Positions 1-12,440 are shown, counted from the first letter of the stretch. The stretch is 64,000 nt of DNA from Liolophura sinensis (GCF_032854445.1 NC_088295.1:75608028-75672027); one strand, 5' to 3'. Notes: generated by a model from the letters alone, not told the origin. Numbers and translations are program-made.

Positions 1-960
1 ATTGTACTGGAACTTAAGCATGTACAAGTTTAGACGATAGGAAAGATGTATGAGACCGGTAAGTTTCATGGAAGTAGGTTCAGTACTTCAGGAAGAGTTG
101 CATGGACAAAATCTGAATTCATGAAAAAGCACTATTACGCATATTGATACGCTCGATATATTACGCAGTCCTAAATGGGGTAATTATGAAAACACCCGAT
201 TGCCATTAAACTTAAGCATGCACAAGTTCAGATGATGGACAAGATGTACGGTAAATTTCATCAAAATGGTACCCCCCCCCCCCCCCCCCTTCCTCCCCTC
301 CAACCAAAGCCATTTCGCTGAGGAGGTTATAATAGCCGGAAAATCTGTATCCATAAATCATTATTGATCTAAATGGTCATCATTTCCAATACTGATTATA
401 AATCAATACATTAACGTTTTATTGATAAAAATAACACTCTACACAGTCTTTTTTAGTATTTGGGGCAGTTTAATGGTCTTTGGTGCATGTTAAATGTCGC
501 AAATCTTTGATTAGTTCTAAAATTGTTTTTTTTCAAGTTGATGATTTCTTGTCACGGCATTTCTTTTTTGACTTAAAATACAGAGAGCAGTCATTTTCTA
601 TTTAAAAAAAGCCTAATTTGTCAATAGCTGCAACATTCTGTAAAAACCCTGTGTCGACTTCTCCTCGGGGCACGCGATATTTAAAGTCTTATATAAGAGG
701 TCCAGATTTTTGACCGACGGCCGGATGGATCAGCCGATTGACAAACAAACAGACAGCGTGGCTAACAGAATTGCTTATCACAACTGGAAACTAGACAGGC
801 ATATAGTACAAGTAAAATGAACAATTACGGTCGATCAATGAATAAAGGATATCCATTAATAAATTATCCATACATGTGAGCGACATATCCAAAGGTGGTT
901 CTATACAAATAAATAAATTATTAATGTGAGCGTATCAACAAACGTCTGCTATCTTGTTAT
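1..960. other. Non-coding stretch, no gene seen
   Basis: I see no supportable reading frame. The only structure is a pure C run of about 18 bases at 272-289 followed by a C/T-rich stretch. The remainder is AT-rich unique-looking sequence. Confidence 0.6.
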
Positions 961-1086
961 TCATATCTATCATCTCAGATTAAATCTCCTTACTGCGAGG
1001 AAGATAGAGTACACTGCAAATGCGCGAATATAGATGGAGTACATCACTGCAAATGTAAGAAAGTAGATGGTGTAGAGTGTAAATGT

Positions 1087-1399
1087 GAGTGAGTGAGTGC
1101 TTAGGGTTTAACGTCGTACTCAACAATTTTTCAGTCATATGACGACGAAGGAATCCTTAGGGTGCATGTACGCTAAGCTTCACTGAGACGACATACCGAA
1201 GGCAAGTAAGCTGACCCGCCCGAGCCATTATACTGATACGGGTCAACCAGTCGTTCCACTATTCCCTTCATGCTGAACGCCAAGCGAGGAAGTGACAACT
1301 TCCTCTTTTAAAGTCTTAGGTGTGACTTGATCAAAGATTGATCCTGGATCTACCGGTCCCGAAGCGGACGCTCTACCAGCTGTGCTATCCGGGCCGGTC
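1087..1399 (-). mobile_element. SINE family B, full-length, with target-site duplication
   Basis: On the minus strand the element begins with a tRNA-like head (A box near AGCACAGCTGGTAGAG, B-box-like GATCCAGGATCAATC). It runs through a body containing CTTCCTCGCTTGGCGTTCAG and ends in a tail with CATATGACTGAAAAATTG, TACGACGTTAAACCC and CTCACTCACTCAC. It is flanked by a 12-bp direct repeat GAGTGTAAATGT (1075-1086 and 1400-1411). The flanks belong to the minisatellite, so part of that match could be array sequence. Related copies lie at 4.4, 51.2, 59.2 and 60.2 kb. Confidence 0.85.
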
Positions 1400-1876
1400 G
1401 AGTGTAAATGTACAAAAGCACAGAGAAACTACACTGTAAATATACATAACTAAATGCAGTACACCGTATGTGTACAGAAAGTGAATGCAGTAAACTGTAA
1501 ATCTATTGAAGTGTACTGCGGAAATGGATGCGGTACAGTGTAGATGTGCGAAAGGAATGGAATACAGTGTAGAAGTGCGGAAATGGATGGGGTACAGTAT
1601 AGATGTGTGGAAAAGAATGGGGTACAGTATAGATGTGCGAAAATGGATGGGTACAATGGAGGTGTGCGGAAATGGTTGAGGTACAAGGTGGATGTGCTGA
1701 AATGGACGGAGTACACTGTAAATGTGCGGAAATGGATGGGGTACAATGTAGATGTGCGGAAATGGATGGAGTACACTGTAGATGTGAGGAAATGGATGGG
1801 GTACATAGGAATGTAGATTTTCAGACATCCAGGATAGAATACTATAAAAGATAAATAAATACTATACTGGACAATA

Positions 1877-2226
1877 TATATTATTTACTAACGTTGCGGC
1901 GACACCCTTTCGCCTTCAACAGAGTAAGGTGTTAAACAAAAAGAATTCCTATTTATAATAAAGTTACATACAAGAACAAAGTGAACAAACCAGTATGTAC
2001 AAGTTTCACGGTGAACACAGTTCACGTTCTTGGTTGAAGTATACAATGGGTCTATACCATTTTCAATGAGACAACAGCCATGAACGTGAACTGTGTTCAC
2101 CATGAAACATACTGGTTTGTTCACTTTGTTTTTGTATGTAACTTTAATAAAAATAGGGATTCTTTTTGTTTAACACCACTCTGTTGAAGGCGATAGGTTG
2201 TCGCCTCAACGTCGGTAAATAATATA
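1877..2226. mobile_element. Foldback (long inverted repeat) MITE-like element
   Basis: Left arm 1877-2029 and right arm 2082-2226 are near-perfect reverse complements separated by about 52 bases. The termini read TATATTATTTAC on one side and GTAAATAATATA on the other. Both arms contain a smaller palindrome, GTGAAC-3 nt-GTTCAC. There is no coding capacity, as expected for a non-autonomous foldback or MITE. It sits inside the minisatellite, so it inserted after the array formed. The target duplication may be just TA or TATA, so the class is unresolved. Confidence 0.8.
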
Positions 2227-2530
2227 CTTTCTTCAGTAGAACAGTTTTATAGTGTTATCTTTTATATGGTGGGGTACAGTGTAGATGTGCGGAAATGGAC
2301 GAAATACCCTGCAAATGTATGTAAATTTGATGCGGTATGCTGCAAATATACGGAAGTGGGTAGAGTACAGTATAAATATATGACAGTGGAGAACACTGTA
2401 ACTTAAGTTGGATGGTGAAATCTCTGTTGAACTGAACGGAATGCATTGTAAATGAGATGATTGGAATAGAGCATTCCGTGGATGTTTTTAAATGGATGAA
2501 GTACCAGGTAAATATACTTATTTGAATGTG

Positions 2531-4360
2531 GTAAATGGAAGCAAATAAAGATGAGGTATTTTATATTCACATGTTAAAGTATTGCATTTTGTCACACCGC
2601 CTCAAACTGATTGGAACTTTGAAAAATATAACTGCAGTCCATATCCTCTCCTTAACTTGTCTGATTATATTTTGGGGATTTACATTTCTTTGTGACGCAC
2701 AGACAACCTGGGGGTACCTCCATAAACTTTGTTGTAAAATGACAGCAATTGTTAGTAACACGGGTAACCAATCAGACGCGCCATGTTATCGTTATTTATG
2801 TGAATGAAGAGAGAACAGAACACGGGCGTCCTGTATGACCAGATAAAGGGAACATATTGCAGTTAGGTATTCGTGCAAGTATGCCAGAGGCTACATATTG
2901 ATTAGCAATGTACTACCTGGGCTAGCTCGCTATAAATCGCTTACCAAGAATACACGGGTAACGGTTCCATTTCTATTTTAAATTAAGCAACTTAATCCAC
3001 CCCCTACTAATGCGTGTTGTCTTTTAAACTGAACGTTTCCAACGGTTTGAGTCGAAGGTTGTAATGAGACATCCAACTGTCAGATCAGAGCAACCGGAGA
3101 CTTTAAAATTATCACCACGTGGAAAAAAGTGTCACGTAGTGTATATCCTACACGTACAACCGGAGTGTTTCGGCTGCACAGTAGCTTAATGCAGTAGGTA
3201 GTTTTATAATCGTATTCACCTCCATTTATTTGGGGTTTAGGAAATCTCAATGCACAGCGAATTTTTGACCTAGTACAATTCAGCCTGGCTTACCGTTACT
3301 AAAGGTTAGCTATACTGTAGACAGAATAGCCCATTGTCCACTAAAACCTGCAGACAGGATATTCTTTCGGGATTAATAAGATATCAGTTTGTCTTGTGTT
3401 TTACCTCGAGTACATATACACTCTCATTGTTTGTGGATGCTTTTAAGTAGGTATATCATGCTGATATAGTCGGGAATGTGTTGAAAAATGAGGAACTATT
3501 CCCTGCCCGTAACAAATAAGCTATGTTGCCTTATATTCTTTCCTTTATAACGTCACAATTCTCGGCGTATGTGCACTCGTAAAACAGAATGTCACAATCA
3601 TCGGCGTATGTGTGCTCGTAAAACACTTACTTGTTTGTAGTATCAGGGTGCTTAAGTTTCTGTATCGTCACAGAAAACGATGTGCTCTACTCCAGTGTGA
3701 ACCCTTCTGTGAAGCTCGTCACATTGTGTAGCTCGTCCCATAGTGTAGTCTCCCACTGTGTAAACTCTTCGTTGTACTTCTTACTCCAGAAACCGAAGAT
3801 CGTCGCAAGGTAATTGAGATTGCTAGCGGATGATATTTACATGTTCATTGAATCTGTGAAGATGAAACAAACCCAATATAACCTAAAATTTCGTCCATGA
3901 CTAACTTGCTCAATTTACTGTGTGCTTCAGCATCAAGAATGATATTTTCTGACATTTATTTGCCTCTAAAAATGCACTTTTGTGGGAGAAAATTGAGGTC
4001 ATTTAGAGTAGTCTACATATTTCAAATGTCAGTCAAAGAGCCGCAATTCCTTGTTACTTACAGAGTGTGTATGGCAAGCGATGGCTTTTTTTACCTTACG
4101 CCATGTTGGACACATTGCTGGTAATCTTAGTAGTCTTTACTGATTATGTCCCGATCAGCCTGTAAACGTCAATAACAGTGAAGACAAATACATCGTATGT
4201 GGGTTAATTACTCACGAACTCGAAGTCTTTGTACACACCTCGCTGTCGTGATTATCCTCATTGCTGACATGATGACGGACCATTAGGCTAGCAAAGTGAA
4301 TCATATTACTTAAATTGTTGTAAATACTATGATTAAGTTGATGAAGATCTGTACTTACGC
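2531..4360. other. Non-coding stretch with a short direct duplication
   Basis: No gene recognised. A segment with TCGGCGTATGTG...CTCGTAAAACA occurs twice (about 3552-3583 and 3593-3625). A 90-residue plus-strand frame at 2535-2807 is not recognisable and is matched by an antisense frame of similar length, so I do not call it. Confidence 0.5.
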
Positions 4361-4616
4361 CTAAGACCTTAATAGATGATGTTGTAACTTCCTCGCTTGG
4401 TGTTCATCATGAAGGGGATTGTGCAACGATTGCTTGGCCCGTATCGGTATAATGGCTCGGGCGGGGTGGCTTACTTGCCGGTAAATAGCCGCGGTAGAAC
4501 AGTGGAAATCCGTCCTGCAACAAGGAGGTACATTACGTGCACTCTATGGAATCCTTCATCGTCATATGACTGAAAAATTGTTAAGTACGACGTTAAATTC
4601 CAAGCACTCACTCTGT
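4361..4616 (+). mobile_element. SINE family B, head-truncated
   Basis: Body and tail of SINE B in plus orientation: CTTCCTCGCTTGGTGTTCA, then CCCGTATCGGTATAATGGCT, then GTCATATGACTGAAAAATTG, TACGACGTTAAATTCC and CACTCACTC. The tRNA-like head is missing. Confidence 0.8.
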
Positions 4617-4622
4617 ATTTAC

Positions 4623-4755
4623 GCAGCATGTATGTATGTATGTATGCGTGTACGTACGTATGTAGGTAGGTATCTAAGTAGGTAGGTGGGTGGTTGGGTA
4701 GGTAGGTAGGTAGGTAAGTATGTCTGTATGTATCTATGTATGTATGCATGATATT
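4623..4755. repeat. Tetranucleotide repeat (GTAT/GTAG)n
   Basis: Imperfect ATGT, GTAG and GGTA tetranucleotide units. The antisense frame across it (His-Thr-Tyr and Tyr-Leu-Pro-Thr runs) is a repeat artefact. Confidence 0.9.
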
Positions 4756-4802
4756 CGGACTAATTTCCGATATTTGAAGGTCTGTAAAAGTCACATTAAC
4801 AT

Positions 4803-4975
4803 TGAAGCATTGACTGATTTATTTATTTGTTTGATTATTGTTTAACGCCATGCTTTCAGCTTATAAGTTCAGTTTGATGGGTGGAGGAATCAGAATTCCG
4901 GCGTAAACCACCGACCTTTGGTAAATTTGTGACGACCTACAACCCGAACTGAACAGTCGGCCACACGAACACAAT
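4803..4975 (-). repeat. Old interspersed repeat (SINE family C, degenerate)
   Basis: Contains GTTTAACGCCATGCT, TTATAAGTTCAGTTTGATGG, GGAGGAATCAGAATTCCGG and AAACCACCGACCTTTGG. The same order of blocks occurs near 8.8, 23.9, 34.5 and 62.1 kb. This looks like an older SINE family distinct from A and B. Boundaries are approximate. Confidence 0.5.
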
Positions 4976-5030
4976 ACTTCCCTAACTTTCTCTAACCTGC
5001 ATGATTTATTAACTCTTACACGCTCAGTAC

Positions 5031-5137
5031 CCTGTTCGGTTTCCTCCTACAATATTAATAGCTAGGCGTCGTCGTATAAGTGAAATTTTCTTGAATACGG
5101 TGTAAAACACGAATCAAATAAATACATAAAATAAATA
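5031..5137 (+). mobile_element. SINE family A, 3'-tail fragment
   Basis: Contains GTTTCCTCC, CGTCGTATAAGTGAAAT, CTTGAATACGGTGTAAAACA and the AATCAAATAAATA end typical of family A. Tail only. Confidence 0.8.
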
Positions 5138-5449
5138 TTTAATTGTGTCATATAGTTACGCCAACATAACCGTCTTTTCACTGTTATCACTCAGGTTATT
5201 ATAGCATATTTTGTTTTCCCAATAGGTTTAATTAACATAGCTTTCAAGATGATTTACTGCAATATATGCGACAGTGTAAGTTAATGCCATTGACGATATA
5301 TTTTACAGTATCATGTCACTGGACCGTCACGTTTCAGTGATGTGATGAGAAGCTATAGTCAGATTTACAGGCTTTGCATAGTTTAACACTTATCTTCGTT
5401 AAACTGCAATTGCGACGTTGGTACAACTTGCATATTGGTAATACTTATC

Positions 5450-5576
<127 letters not shown>

Positions 5577-5659
5577 ACGTCTACACCTGTGATCATGTCA
5601 TTTATGAATTGTTGCTGTACACCCGCCTGTCGTAGGAACAGCTGCTGACTATAAGACAC

Positions 5660-8220
5660 TAATAAGCCAGTAATCCGTGGAAAGACTCCGTTCCTCAGGA
5701 TGTACGTGTAGGTACGCGGTACCCACGTGAACTGGAATATAAATCAAATTGTAGTCCGCTAGGTTTAGGCTAATCGTTTTCGTACAGGCAGCTGTTTCCC
5801 TACGAAAGACATGGTAAATTGCCCCTTTTATATTAAATTCCTCATTTATCTCCCAGTTGCCTGTAGATATATTGGTGTGAACACCGCTTCGATGGTTCCT
5901 GTGGATAAAACAGAAGCAACTGTTACTGTCGAACGTGCAGAGGACGTCACCGCACAAACGTTATTTCATCAACGCTTAGGCTATATTTTATTGAATATTC
6001 CACCAGTTGGGTGACCTTTCGCAGTTGCCCCTAAGCAGTTGTTTTTTGCGGTATTAACCTATACATATTGTGGTGATCAAGGGCATGTGCATTTTGTCTC
6101 GCAACTGAAGAATTTATTTGCTTAACATTCTGTTTCACGCTAAAAAGGCACACTTTTAAAATAAGATTTCTAATGTTATTATACAAGGACTTTGACGTTG
6201 ATAACATAAGATAATTGAACATTAATGGTAACAAATGAAAGATATATAAATTTGCCTTTAGCTTAAATTTCGTTTTGGTAAAATCAACGATCGTTCTTCC
6301 TTGTACACAGGGATATTGTTACCTAAAAAAATTACCCACGTAGCTAAATAGTGCTGTTGAACTGAGCGATACATACAAATGAGTCCTGTGGATAATACAT
6401 TCTGTGATAAGTGGTGGAAGACAGAATGGATATTCCGTGAACCTATTTAGCTGACGCGTGCGATCCACTTTATGTTGGATCGAAATTGAAATTTTTACCA
6501 ATATAAAACCCTTAGCACTTTTAAATTGACAATACCGCTCTTCCAAAAGAATAGGAAATGTGTTAACCTCTTCGAAATATTTCTTCTTGCCAATTCCGTG
6601 CGTTTGTTCTTTTTACATACTTTTTTTAGTTCTTTCTGATACTAAAAAAATAACCCTTATGCTGAAACATGTGATACATTGCATTCTTGAGCACGTCTTA
6701 ATGTGGACATATACTTTAATTGTGAGTTCATATAGTTTTAGCGAAATTTACCCCCACAACAATTCCCGGGTATAAATCCGCAAATCCAATTGATAAGAGA
6801 GCCTCTAGGAACTGAGGGGAACGGTATTTCCTCAATTTCTTCGTCAGTCCAGCGCAGGATTCTTCCATCTACCGCTCAGTAAGAAAGCCAGTAATGATGT
6901 CCTGCACAACACTTGTGTGACATATACCTGGCCATCAAGATCGGTCACCTATAATACAACACTTGTGTGACACATACCTGGCCATCAAGATCGGTCACCT
7001 ATAATACAACATTTGGAACAGTACCTTCATTTTGTGGGTCTAAACACCTACACATCAATACGTGTAGACACAGAGTACACTTAACGTGTTGTTTCACACG
7101 ACTGGATAAAGATAATATGAGGTGTACACTTTTGTGGGCATTTAACTCTTGTCATAGTGTGATATAGCAATATCAAACAATAACCATATTGGGTGGGATA
7201 ACAGTCACAAAGCCTGGGCGCCATATTGTGTCATGGCATGCATTTCTTCTTCGACGTTCAGGACAAAGAACTCTGTATACAGATCTGTGATTACCGCGTT
7301 TGCCGTCGCCCCCAAGAGATGGTTAATAACAGGAAGTTAAGGCTGCCAGCAGATACAGGAGGAAAGATTCCTTTCATGTTACATACATTAGAGCCACACT
7401 TATTCTTGAGGCCCACCCGTGAGAGCTTATCTATAAACAGAGGTCGCGTCTGCCTTTCGTCTCACCACTCATTCATATATCGAACAAAGCATACAGACCA
7501 GATATTAGCTGCACTTCAGAAAATGACAGGCTAGATGCCCAAAAGGCGAAAGCTGCTGGAAGTAATTACCCACTATCAGTCTTTCACCACACCTTGTTAC
7601 TTCTTGGCTCAACAGCAACACACTTGTCCTAATATTTACTCGGCAAAACTTCCTCTGCATTGTCCTTGGTCTATTCATGTTCTTGACAATATATGCCTTG
7701 TCGAGGTTTCATATTAAATACATCTCATGAAAGGTCGCCTTGCTTGGCCCGCCCGTCTACAACGTTGTTTAGAGCAACGGCTCGATAGGGAATTGAAAGC
7801 CACACACTGTGTTCTTTTCGGCAAGATCCATCTATTGTTCCAATATCGGGTGGATGTGCAAACGAGGGTCGTTTGACGGGAATGCATTAATGATAGAAAC
7901 TAGACACGGACGACCAAAAGTACATCGGGGCTTACCACTGTGAACATCTTGATGTACTATCCCCGGAGACAGCGGGACACACAGGCGACATAACGACCAA
8001 TGGCTGTTGATCAACTTCATGTGAACCACGCGCTGCACTTTGACCTGTATACACCACCGAGAATCTTTCGCATAAGCTTATTCTGGACATATTTAAAAGG
8101 AAATGACAAAAATGATCTACAGAAATTAAAGTTATCTGACCCACCTAGGGCAAGAAACAGACATTTTTTCCCTGACCTGCTTGGTTTATTATTATGTTAT
8201 TGTTATCATATGATCGGTGT
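5660..8220. other. Non-coding stretch with a 50-bp tandem duplication
   Basis: No gene recognised. A 50-bp unit beginning ACTTGTGTGACAYATACCTG is present twice in tandem at 6911-7010 with about one mismatch, suggesting a recent duplication. The 102-residue frames at 5649-5957 (minus) and 7226-7534 (plus) show no recognisable domain and are not called. Confidence 0.5.
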
Positions 8221-8372
8221 TTACGTCGTATATACTTTATAATATTTCAATTATGCGACGGCAACCAGCATCATGATGGGAAGAAAGTGAACAGAGCCTT
8301 AGGGAAACCCATGACCATCCACAGCTTGCTGGAAGACCTCCCACATACGACCGGGGATGTAGCCAGCAAGAG
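8221..8372 (-). mobile_element. SINE family A, partial
   Basis: Diverged minus-orientation copy with ATGCGACGGCAACCAGCATC, AGGGAAACCCATGACCATCC and CACATACGACCGGGG. The tRNA-like head is lost. Confidence 0.8.
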
Positions 8373-9645
8373 ATGTACAAATTAACTTCCTAATTTAACT
8401 TTCATAATCTGTTGTTCTTACGGAGCCATTGGATAAGCGCCATGTCGCGTCAGTCCTATATCCTTTCTTCAGTCTCTATGGTAAAAGAGCGTGACGTCAA
8501 AACGGAAATAAGTGTGTTCACGGGTTATAGAAATAACTCGCGCCTGATTGGTTAAATTGATAACATAACGGTGCTTTCGATGTTTTACTTTGAACTGCAG
8601 TATCTTGGTTATACAACATCACCAAAATAAACGGAACACTTTTCGAGTTTTTTGAAACTTTTGATACATATATACCTTTGATGTAGTCTTTCCTTTTAAG
8701 GTTTTCTCCCACGTTCAATGTCAAAGAGAGGTTAACAGCTATTTTATCTAGTTTTTCAAAATGGACATGGTCTTACCCCAATTTGTTTGATTGTTGTTCT
8801 ACGCCATATATACTCCAGATATTTTCATTTATATTACGGGGTGAAGGAAACCAGGCGGAGTGTTCTAGTTAACCCCCCCCCACCCACCCCCCCCGGCCTT
8901 TAATAAGTTACTGATGAACTTTCCCCTTCAAAACTTGCATACCATTATAATGGAAGAGAAGTGGCCGTGAGACGAAAATGGTCTACTGTGCATCATAGAG
9001 TGATTATTGTCATAAAAGGGCCCAAGAACAATGAGAGCAGAGAAATTGAAAACAATTATGTTTTAATCATACAGGTGTTTATTACTATGGAATCTGTGAA
9101 GCATTTTTCTAGGTTTTCGCAGATAACTCCAGTCGTTGGTCTGGAACTACTTTTGTTCGAATATTCGTTCAATACGACAAGTTTTTACGACAACTCGTGT
9201 CAGCTAAGCGAGTATTAATAACTTTAGTACAATAATTACATCCATAGAAAGAGGACCCCCCCCTCCCCGCCTCTCACCTCCACACACAGAGAGAGAATGT
9301 TAAGCTACTGAGAAAGACAATATGGGAATTTAATCTGTCAAGTTCTGTCAAGAGTGCGGTTGATCGTTTGAAATTATGACCCACATTTCTACTCAATCAA
9401 AACATCAACCGTGTGGATCACTGAACAATGAAATCGTGCATAGCCTAACATCATCGTTAGTTAGACGGAAAGTTCGCATTGTTTGTAGTGTTATTTGAAA
9501 TCGCTTGTATGTGAAGGAGTTGTAGTTACAAGGTAAATGAAAGCGTGATGAAGCAAACAAATAAAAACTCGTAACCACACTAAGAATAAAGATTTCACAA
9601 ACAGTGCCGGTAATGTCATTAAATGGCGCAGGCAATGTATTTAAG
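8373..9645. other. Non-coding stretch with degenerate SINE C
   Basis: 8777-8890 holds a SINE C-like piece (TTCTACGCCATATATACTCC...GAAACCAGGCGGAGTG) followed by a C-rich run. I recognise no gene. Confidence 0.45.
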
Positions 9646-9987
9646 TTAGACCTGTGTTCTTGAGGTCCGTGGTATATAGTGAGCTTGACCTGTGTGCTTG
9701 AGGTCCGTGGTACATAGTGAGCTTGACCTGTATGCTTGAGGTCCGTGGTGTATAGTGAGCTTGACCTGTGTGCTTGAAGTCCGTGGTATATAGTGGGCTT
9801 GACCTGTGTGCTTGAGGTCCGTGGTATATAGTGAGCTTGACCTGTGTGCTTGAGGTCCGTGGTATATAGTGAGCTGGACCTGTGTGCTTGAAGTCCGTGG
9901 TATATAGTGGGCTTGACCTGTGTGCTTGAGGTCCGTGGTATATAGTGAGCTTGACTTGTGTGCTTGAGGTCCGTGGTATATAGTGAA
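9646..9987. repeat. 38-bp minisatellite, about 9 copies
   Basis: The unit CTTGACCTGTGTGCTTGAGG followed by TCCGTGGTATATAGTGAG (38 bp) repeats about nine times with a few substitutions per copy. 38 is not a multiple of three, so an open frame cycles through all three frames. This produces the two repetitive minus-strand frames of 121 and 124 residues, which are not genes. Confidence 0.95.
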
Positions 9988-10019
9988 CACGTATGCAGTT
10001 ATCCATTGTCTAATCCACA

Positions 10020-12080
10020 ATTTAAATAAAGCTCAACGTAATGTAATATAATAAAAGACGTACAGCATAAACAATAGCAGCGACGACGGTGTGATAATTG
10101 ACAAATGGTCATATTTAACCAGGGGAATACCAGTCAGCTTGTGCTTTTACCTGAATTAGAGTAATTTACCCCAGTTAGAGTGTCCTGCAGACACACTGTG
10201 TTGTAGTTTATAGCATTGATAGTCTCAGTTGCGAGCATCTACACCAGCCCTTGTCCAACCATGTTCAATTCCAGGCTTATTAATTTCAAATTGCAATCGG
10301 ATACAGTGCCAATATCGCCATACCCTGTATATTTATATATAACTTTCGCTCCATTAATCTATAAATCATCATTAATACTTGGGTCACCCATCGAAAACCA
10401 CAAACTGGCGTCGCCACTCGTGAGACAAATATACTAGACATGACATGAAGAATTAATGAAGCTGTTTGACACAAACCCCCAGTTTCTGCTACATGCCTTA
10501 AGCCATGGTCCTTCGGTGGTGAGAGGCAAATGTCACAGTTAAAGGGTTGTGACTATAAGTGAAATCAAAATACCAAGAAGCCATCATTTCAGAGGTCCGT
10601 TAGATTACGTTAGCGGGTTCGTCTGACCAGACACCAGTCAGCCCACTTTTTTCGTAGGTGGACAGAGTGGTCTTTATCCCCGCAGATTTAAACTCTCTTC
10701 CCCTACATCACTGACAACTATATACTGATTTTGTCTTCTATGTTACTACCCATATTTACTATATCTATGATTATTTCTTACATATTTCTTCTTGGAAATC
10801 GCTATTTAGTCTGTTTGGAAAATGAGGCTTGGGATTATCGACTGAAAACGCCCAGCCATGGACTAAGTGGCATAGACCTTTATCAGTGTCAGACAGACGC
10901 TTTGAGTAGTTCTCAATAAAGTCTGTCAACTGTTAGAACCATCAATTATCAACAACGACCAATACCTTAGGTCCAAATATAAAGTTAACAAAGCTTAGCA
11001 AGCCAATTCAAGTATGAAACAATCCACTTGAAAGGCCATATTTTCAATTTGCCAGTTAGTTTTCTGCATTTTTCCGCTCTGGTCACAGGGGAGACAACGC
11101 GGTTCGATCTTGAAATCAGTTGCCCTTGGTTATTATCTCCCCTTTGTTCAACCAAACATTCCGAAGGTCTGAGATCTGTAAGTGGCATCAGACTCCTATT
11201 AATTTTCCATGAGCGACAATCTTTACGTTTCATGCTGTAAAACAACCCCAACATTCCATGGTCAGTAACCATTGATGCACATTTTGCCCAGCCCGTGAGT
11301 AAGATGCCCTAATAATGTTGACTTAAACTGAAGGTCCAAGATCTAGTGCTGGGAGGTTTACAGCTCCAAGGGGAAGTTGCTGGCCGACACATTTCGACCT
11401 GAGACCATGTGTTCTCTCTCCAAAAATTTTAAACTTGATCAATAAAACTGATACCTGATAGGTTAGAGAATTTCCTTTTTTTGCGTACCAAGTATACAAC
11501 TTTACACCAAGAATAGCCGACTAATAGTGAAAAAAGACTTAACACCCTAAAAGTGAAGAATGACATTCCAGAAAAACGGCAGGACTTAAGTAATTAGGTC
11601 CTGATCCCCAGTGTAACAATGCGCGTAACATGAACTACAATTGCCTGCGCTCGTCTTACGCAACCAAATCACACTCAGATAATGATATCTATAAACCAGG
11701 CGTAGTCTAATTGTCCTCGCCACATAATAAACCATACTGGCCGACCAAGAACTCGGCTGCGGGGGATTTTACTCTGACAGCAGCACGTGTGCCACCACAT
11801 AAACAGGCGGTGAAATGGCTTCTTATAACAAATAAGACTACAAACTGCCAAGTTTATCCGTCTATCAGCGACTTAACCTAACGTACTTGTCAGTGTCGGG
11901 TTGTATCCGATTGTTTTTAGACATACGTAAATTACCTTTATAATGACACCAGCACCTACTACTGGAACGCAGTACATCTATTTTGCAAGAAGTTAAAGTT
12001 TCTCACCGCCCTGGTACCTGGATAGGTATTAATTTAACTTGAGCCAGTTACAGTGCGAGACAGGCTTACTAAACGTCACC
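10020..12080. other. Non-coding stretch with one dispersed-repeat block
   Basis: 10076-10120 carries the block CAGCGACGACGGTGTGATAA followed by TTGACAAATGGTCA (repeat R3, also at 43.8, 50.05 and 55.4 kb). No gene is recognised in the remainder. Confidence 0.5.
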
Positions 12081-12160
12081 GTTTCTTCTTACCATAATGC
12101 TAGTATAAGTGAAATATTCTTGAGTACGGTGTAAAACACCAATCAAATAAATAAATAAAT
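12081..12160 (+). mobile_element. SINE family A, 3'-tail fragment
   Basis: Reads ACCATAATGCTAGTATAAGT then GAAATATTCTTGAGTACGG and an AATCAAATAAATAAATAAAT end. Confidence 0.85.
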
Positions 12161-12231
12161 ACGATATACGTTACCAACACGCAAGTGGGAAATTTACAGT
12201 TATCAATAACTCCTCAATTAACTAAAGGGAT

Positions 12232-12440
12232 GACAATGCGGTCGCTGTGAGTTCAAGTCCAGCTCATGCTGGCTTCCTCTCCGGCCGTACGTGGGAAGGT
12301 GTGTCAGCAACCTGCGGATGGTCGTGGGTCTCCTCCAGGCTCTGCCCGGTTTCCTCCCACCATAATGCTGGCCGCCGTCGTATGAGTGAAATATTCTTGA
12401 GTACAGCGTAAAAGACCAATCAAATAACCAAATAAATAAA
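12232..12440 (+). mobile_element. SINE family A, lacking the A-box end
   Basis: Starts inside the tRNA-like head at the B box (GTTCAAGTCCAGC). It then carries the whole body (CTTCCTCTCCGGCCGTACGT, CAACCTGCGGATGGTCGTGG, CTGCCCGGTTTCCTCCCACC) and the tail. It is plus-oriented and faces the next, minus-oriented copy. Confidence 0.9.

Larger units (their letters stand above)
985..2530. repeat. 30-bp minisatellite, interrupted by two insertions
   Basis: A 30-bp unit containing GGGTACAGTGTAGATGTGCG then GAAATGGATG is tandemly repeated most regularly at about 1515-1815. Diverged units continue at 985-1075, 1400-1515 and 2265-2520. The array was split by a SINE (1087-1399) and by a foldback element (1877-2226). 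Because the period is a multiple of three, both strands stay open in several frames. The resulting 147-, 118- and 90-residue repetitive frames are artefacts, not genes. Confidence 0.85.

Noticed and set aside
1385-1854. Repetitive open frames of 73-147 residues on both strands
   Set aside because: They follow exactly the 30-bp minisatellite. The period is divisible by three, which keeps frames open regardless of function.
2011-2025. Steroid-receptor-type response element in the foldback arm
   Set aside because: GTGAAC-N3-GTTCAC has half-sites in the everted, not the classical inverted, arrangement, and it is part of a duplicated arm, so it is explained by the foldback structure.
2535-2807. 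90-residue frame with a hydrophobic stretch and cysteines
   Set aside because: An antisense frame of similar length overlaps it, and there is no signal peptide at the start, no dibasic sites and no recognisable pattern.
9646-9987. CRISPR-like array
   Set aside because: The repeats are head-to-tail with no unique spacers, and the genome is clearly eukaryotic.
9641-10020. Two repetitive minus-strand proteins of 121 and 124 residues
   Set aside because: Frame-cycling through a 38-bp minisatellite.
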